Below are positions 62,492-64,000 of a stretch of 64,000 bases of DNA, piece by piece. Position numbers and translations under genes: made by a program. Numbering within the stretch: the first letter of the stretch is position 1; every line of letters begins with the position of its first letter. This DNA is from CAZWAP01 sp964632005 (GTDB taxonomy: Bacteria; Planctomycetota; Phycisphaerae; Sedimentisphaerales; Anaerobacaceae). The stretch covers positions 1-64,000 of the forward strand of contig CAZWAP010000001.1 in assembly GCA_964632005.1 (NCBI GenBank), written 5' to 3'. The notes under the pieces were generated by a model, which did no database searches, was not told the origin of the DNA, and saw only the letters and a program-made list of their open reading frames with translations.

Positions 62492-62831
62492 AACCGTTAC
62501 CCTCTTGTGCCCGGCCTGCCTCGAAAACCTCCCGAATGCACCGACTTCCTTTGGCAGCTACAGGCGAATGATTCTTCAACCTGCCCTGGGCTTGCCGATT
62601 GCCACCCTGGCACTGGGAGTCGCCCCCAGATTCTCAGCTTCTGCCAAAATCATTGAGAACATATCTCTTACCCTCCCCGCCCTTAGTTTACCGGACCTTC
62701 TCCACCATTTCCAGCCTCGCCGCGCGACCTTGACATTTTCACCGTGTCCGGTTAGACTGCTTGCTGCTTGCTTTTCTACTTCCGAACGTCGGCTTATCGC
62801 GTTGACTTCTTAAGTCTTGCAGCAGGATTCT
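62492..62831. other. Divergent control region between two initiating transferases
   Basis: 340 bases without a gene. A strong promoter for the rightward sugar transferase lies at 62730-62758. I found no convincing promoter for the leftward wecA-like gene. No repeat or known regulatory RNA seen. Confidence 0.5.
62730..62758 (+). promoter_or_regulatory. Promoter for the sugar transferase/KamA operon
   Basis: Perfect TTGACA (62730-62735), 17 bases, TAGACT (62753-62758, four of six). Start near 62765, leader about 67 bases. Confidence 0.6.
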
Positions 62832-63452
62832 ATGGGTCTTTATCGACATTGCAAACGTGTTATAGACGTGCTCATTTGCTTGCCGGCTCTGATCGTCCTG
62901 TCGCCAGTTTTTGCCGTTCTGTCGGTTATTATCGGGCTTACCAGCAAAGGCCCCGTCCTTTTCAGGCAGGAAAGAGCCGGCAAGAACGGCAAACCCTTCA
63001 CTTTCTACAAGTTCCGCACGATGAAGACCGATGCCGACCCTTTCGGGCCCAGCCCCAAATCCGGCAGGGACCCAAGGCTGACCAGGGTCGGAAGGTTCTT
63101 ACGCGAATATTCCCTTGACGAACTGCCACAATTGTTTAACATATTAAAAGGGGATATGAGCATAGTCGGCCCTCGGCCTCTGTATGTAACGCAGATGGCC
63201 GAATGGAACGATCGCCAGAAAAAACGACTTCTTGTAAAGCCCGGAATGACCGGCCTGGCGCAGGTATCAGGCCGGGCAGAGCTTACACGCGAACAAAAAC
63301 TCGAACTCGATGTCAGGTACGTCGAAACGCTTAGCTTTTGGACGGACGTCAAAATAATACTGGCCACTATCGGCCTGGTATTCTCACGCAAAAGTATATA
63401 CGAAAAAAGGTACTCTCAAACCGAGTACACCCGTGGTGAGGACGGCCGGTGA
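62832..63452 (+). CDS. Bacterial sugar transferase (monotopic phosphoglycosyl transferase, PglC/WcaJ-type)
   Basis: Moves a sugar-1-phosphate to undecaprenyl phosphate. 206 residues, the short PglC-like form with one N-terminal membrane helix (about 10-32). Family blocks: RQERAGKNGKPFTFYKFRTMKT split over two stretches, LREYSLDELPQLFNILKGD with the catalytic Asp-Glu pair, SIVGPRPLY, and KPGMTGLAQVSGR. The ATG has AGGA close upstream; a TTG at 62817 is less likely. It gives the locus a second initiating enzyme, mechanistically different from the WecA-like one. Confidence 0.93.
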   Translation: MGLYRHCKRVIDVLICLPALIVLSPVFAVLSVIIGLTSKGPVLFRQERAGKNGKPFTFYKFRTMKTDADPFGPSPKSGRDPRLTRVGRFLREYSLDELPQLFNILKGDMSIVGPRPLYVTQMAEWNDRQKKRLLVKPGMTGLAQVSGRAELTREQKLELDVRYVETLSFWTDVKIILATIGLVFSRKSIYEKRYSQTEYTRGEDGR

Positions 63453-63476
63453 GAATCGACAACCGGAGGCAACTCG

Positions 63477-64000
63477 GTGAAGACCAAAACGGCTCGCAAA
63501 ACCAAGTATTACACGAAGTTGGCGCAGGTAGAGCACCTAAGTGACGCAGAACTGGCACAACTCAGGCAAGTTACCGATATGTTCGCCTTCCGCGCCAACG
63601 ATTACTACCTTTCGCTCATAGACTGGAACGACCCGGCCGACCCTATACGCAGAATAATTATTCCCGACCTTCACGAACTCGACGAATGGGGAAGACTCGA
63701 CCCTTCCGATGAACAGGCATATACCGTCATTCCAGGCCTCGAACACAAGTACCATTCCACCGCCCTGCTGCTGGTCAGCAGCGTCTGCGACGGAATCTGC
63801 CGCTACTGTTTCCGAAAACGCCTCTTCATTACACCTGACGTCCTGCGCCTCTGCGACGTGCCCGAAGCTATGCAGTACATACAGGCACATCCTGAAATAA
63901 CAAACGTCCTGCTCACCGGAGGCGACCCCCTTGTCCTCTCAACCTCCAGGTTGCAGAACATTATCCATCGACTGAGAACCATCGACCACGTCGAGATAAT
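63477..64000 (+). CDS. KamA-family radical SAM protein (lysine 2,3-aminomutase-like), cut by the window end
   Basis: Only the first 174 residues are visible; the frame is open to the edge. The GTG start has GGAGG 7 bases upstream. The radical SAM cluster motif is C104-DGI-C108-RY-C111 within SSVCDGICRYCFRKRLF, and the SAM-binding block is LLTGGDPL near residue 147. These match lysine 2,3-aminomutases and relatives such as EpmB, which use PLP; the PLP lysine lies beyond the window. It begins 24 bases after the sugar transferase, apparently in the same operon. Confidence 0.85.
   Translation, partial: MKTKTARKTKYYTKLAQVEHLSDAELAQLRQVTDMFAFRANDYYLSLIDWNDPADPIRRIIIPDLHELDEWGRLDPSDEQAYTVIPGLEHKYHSTALLLVSSVCDGICRYCFRKRLFITPDVLRLCDVPEAMQYIQAHPEITNVLLTGGDPLVLSTSRLQNIIHRLRTIDHVEI

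Noticed and set aside
1..64000. Mobile elements, CRISPR arrays, tRNA and rRNA genes
   Set aside because: I looked through the intergenic regions on both strands and saw no transposase gene, regular spaced repeat or tRNA-like TpsiC arm with matching stems. A dedicated tRNA scan could still find something missed by eye.

Overview
The window looks like a chromosomal piece of a planctomycete, most likely class Phycisphaerae. The reasons are a moderately high GC content with C/G-ending codons, a Tat-exported CxPSR sulfatase beside a PQQ-type beta-propeller, a glutamyl-tRNA synthetase with a large insertion, a TolB-like propeller fused to a peptidase-like domain, and a long polysaccharide locus. 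This is an inference from gene style; no marker such as rRNA lies in the window. I saw no tRNA, CRISPR array or insertion sequence.

Region 1-11.2 kb is a housekeeping block on the minus strand. A promoter at 7320-7348 appears to drive gltX, a PfkB sugar kinase, thpR, recA and alaS as one tight operon. A second operon (trxA, a small unknown gene, an SDR reductase, a Tat-exported phosphoesterase) starts from a promoter at 9919-9947. rmuC has its own near-consensus promoter at 11139-11167.

Region 11.2-15.7 kb holds a HAD phosphatase remnant, an ASCH-domain gene and an envelope-stress cluster. That cluster has an Arg/Gly/Pro-rich secreted protein, an ECF sigma factor, a small membrane protein, a Spy/CpxP-like sensor with an Arg/Gly/Pro-rich tail, and an O-methyltransferase that appears to be exported. 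The sigma, membrane-protein and sensor order resembles CnrYXH-type metal-responsive systems.

Region 15.7-33.1 kb carries mostly plus-strand genes: an APC permease, a PQQ-like propeller, the convergent sulfatase, transketolase, mfd, a TolB-like propeller fusion, an HD-domain protein, a SurA-like lipoprotein foldase, acpS, mnmG and a radical SAM enzyme. At 33-35 kb a chorismatase-like (RidA-fold) gene on the minus strand lies beside a sugar-phosphate isomerase gene that has lost its 5' part.

Region 35.7 kb to the end is a surface or exopolysaccharide locus. It contains GDP-sugar enzymes (Gmd, a GDP-fucose synthase-like reductase, a second Rmd-like reductase), UDP-GlcNAc 2-epimerase, two further epimerase/dehydratases, a sugar nucleotidyltransferase, an aminotransferase, at least five glycosyltransferases, a Wzx-like flippase, a Wzy-like polymerase, a NodB deacetylase, a secreted glycosidase-like protein, a GNAT/ATP-grasp fusion, and two different lipid-carrier initiating transferases. 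A notable part is a mirror-image set, HprK-like kinase, glycosyltransferase, glycosyltransferase, HprK-like kinase (51.4-56.1 kb), whose right half has visibly lower GC. Just after it lies a promoter plus the first ~49 codons of ilvC, fused to unrelated sequence, which marks a recombination scar. The window ends inside a KamA-family radical SAM gene.
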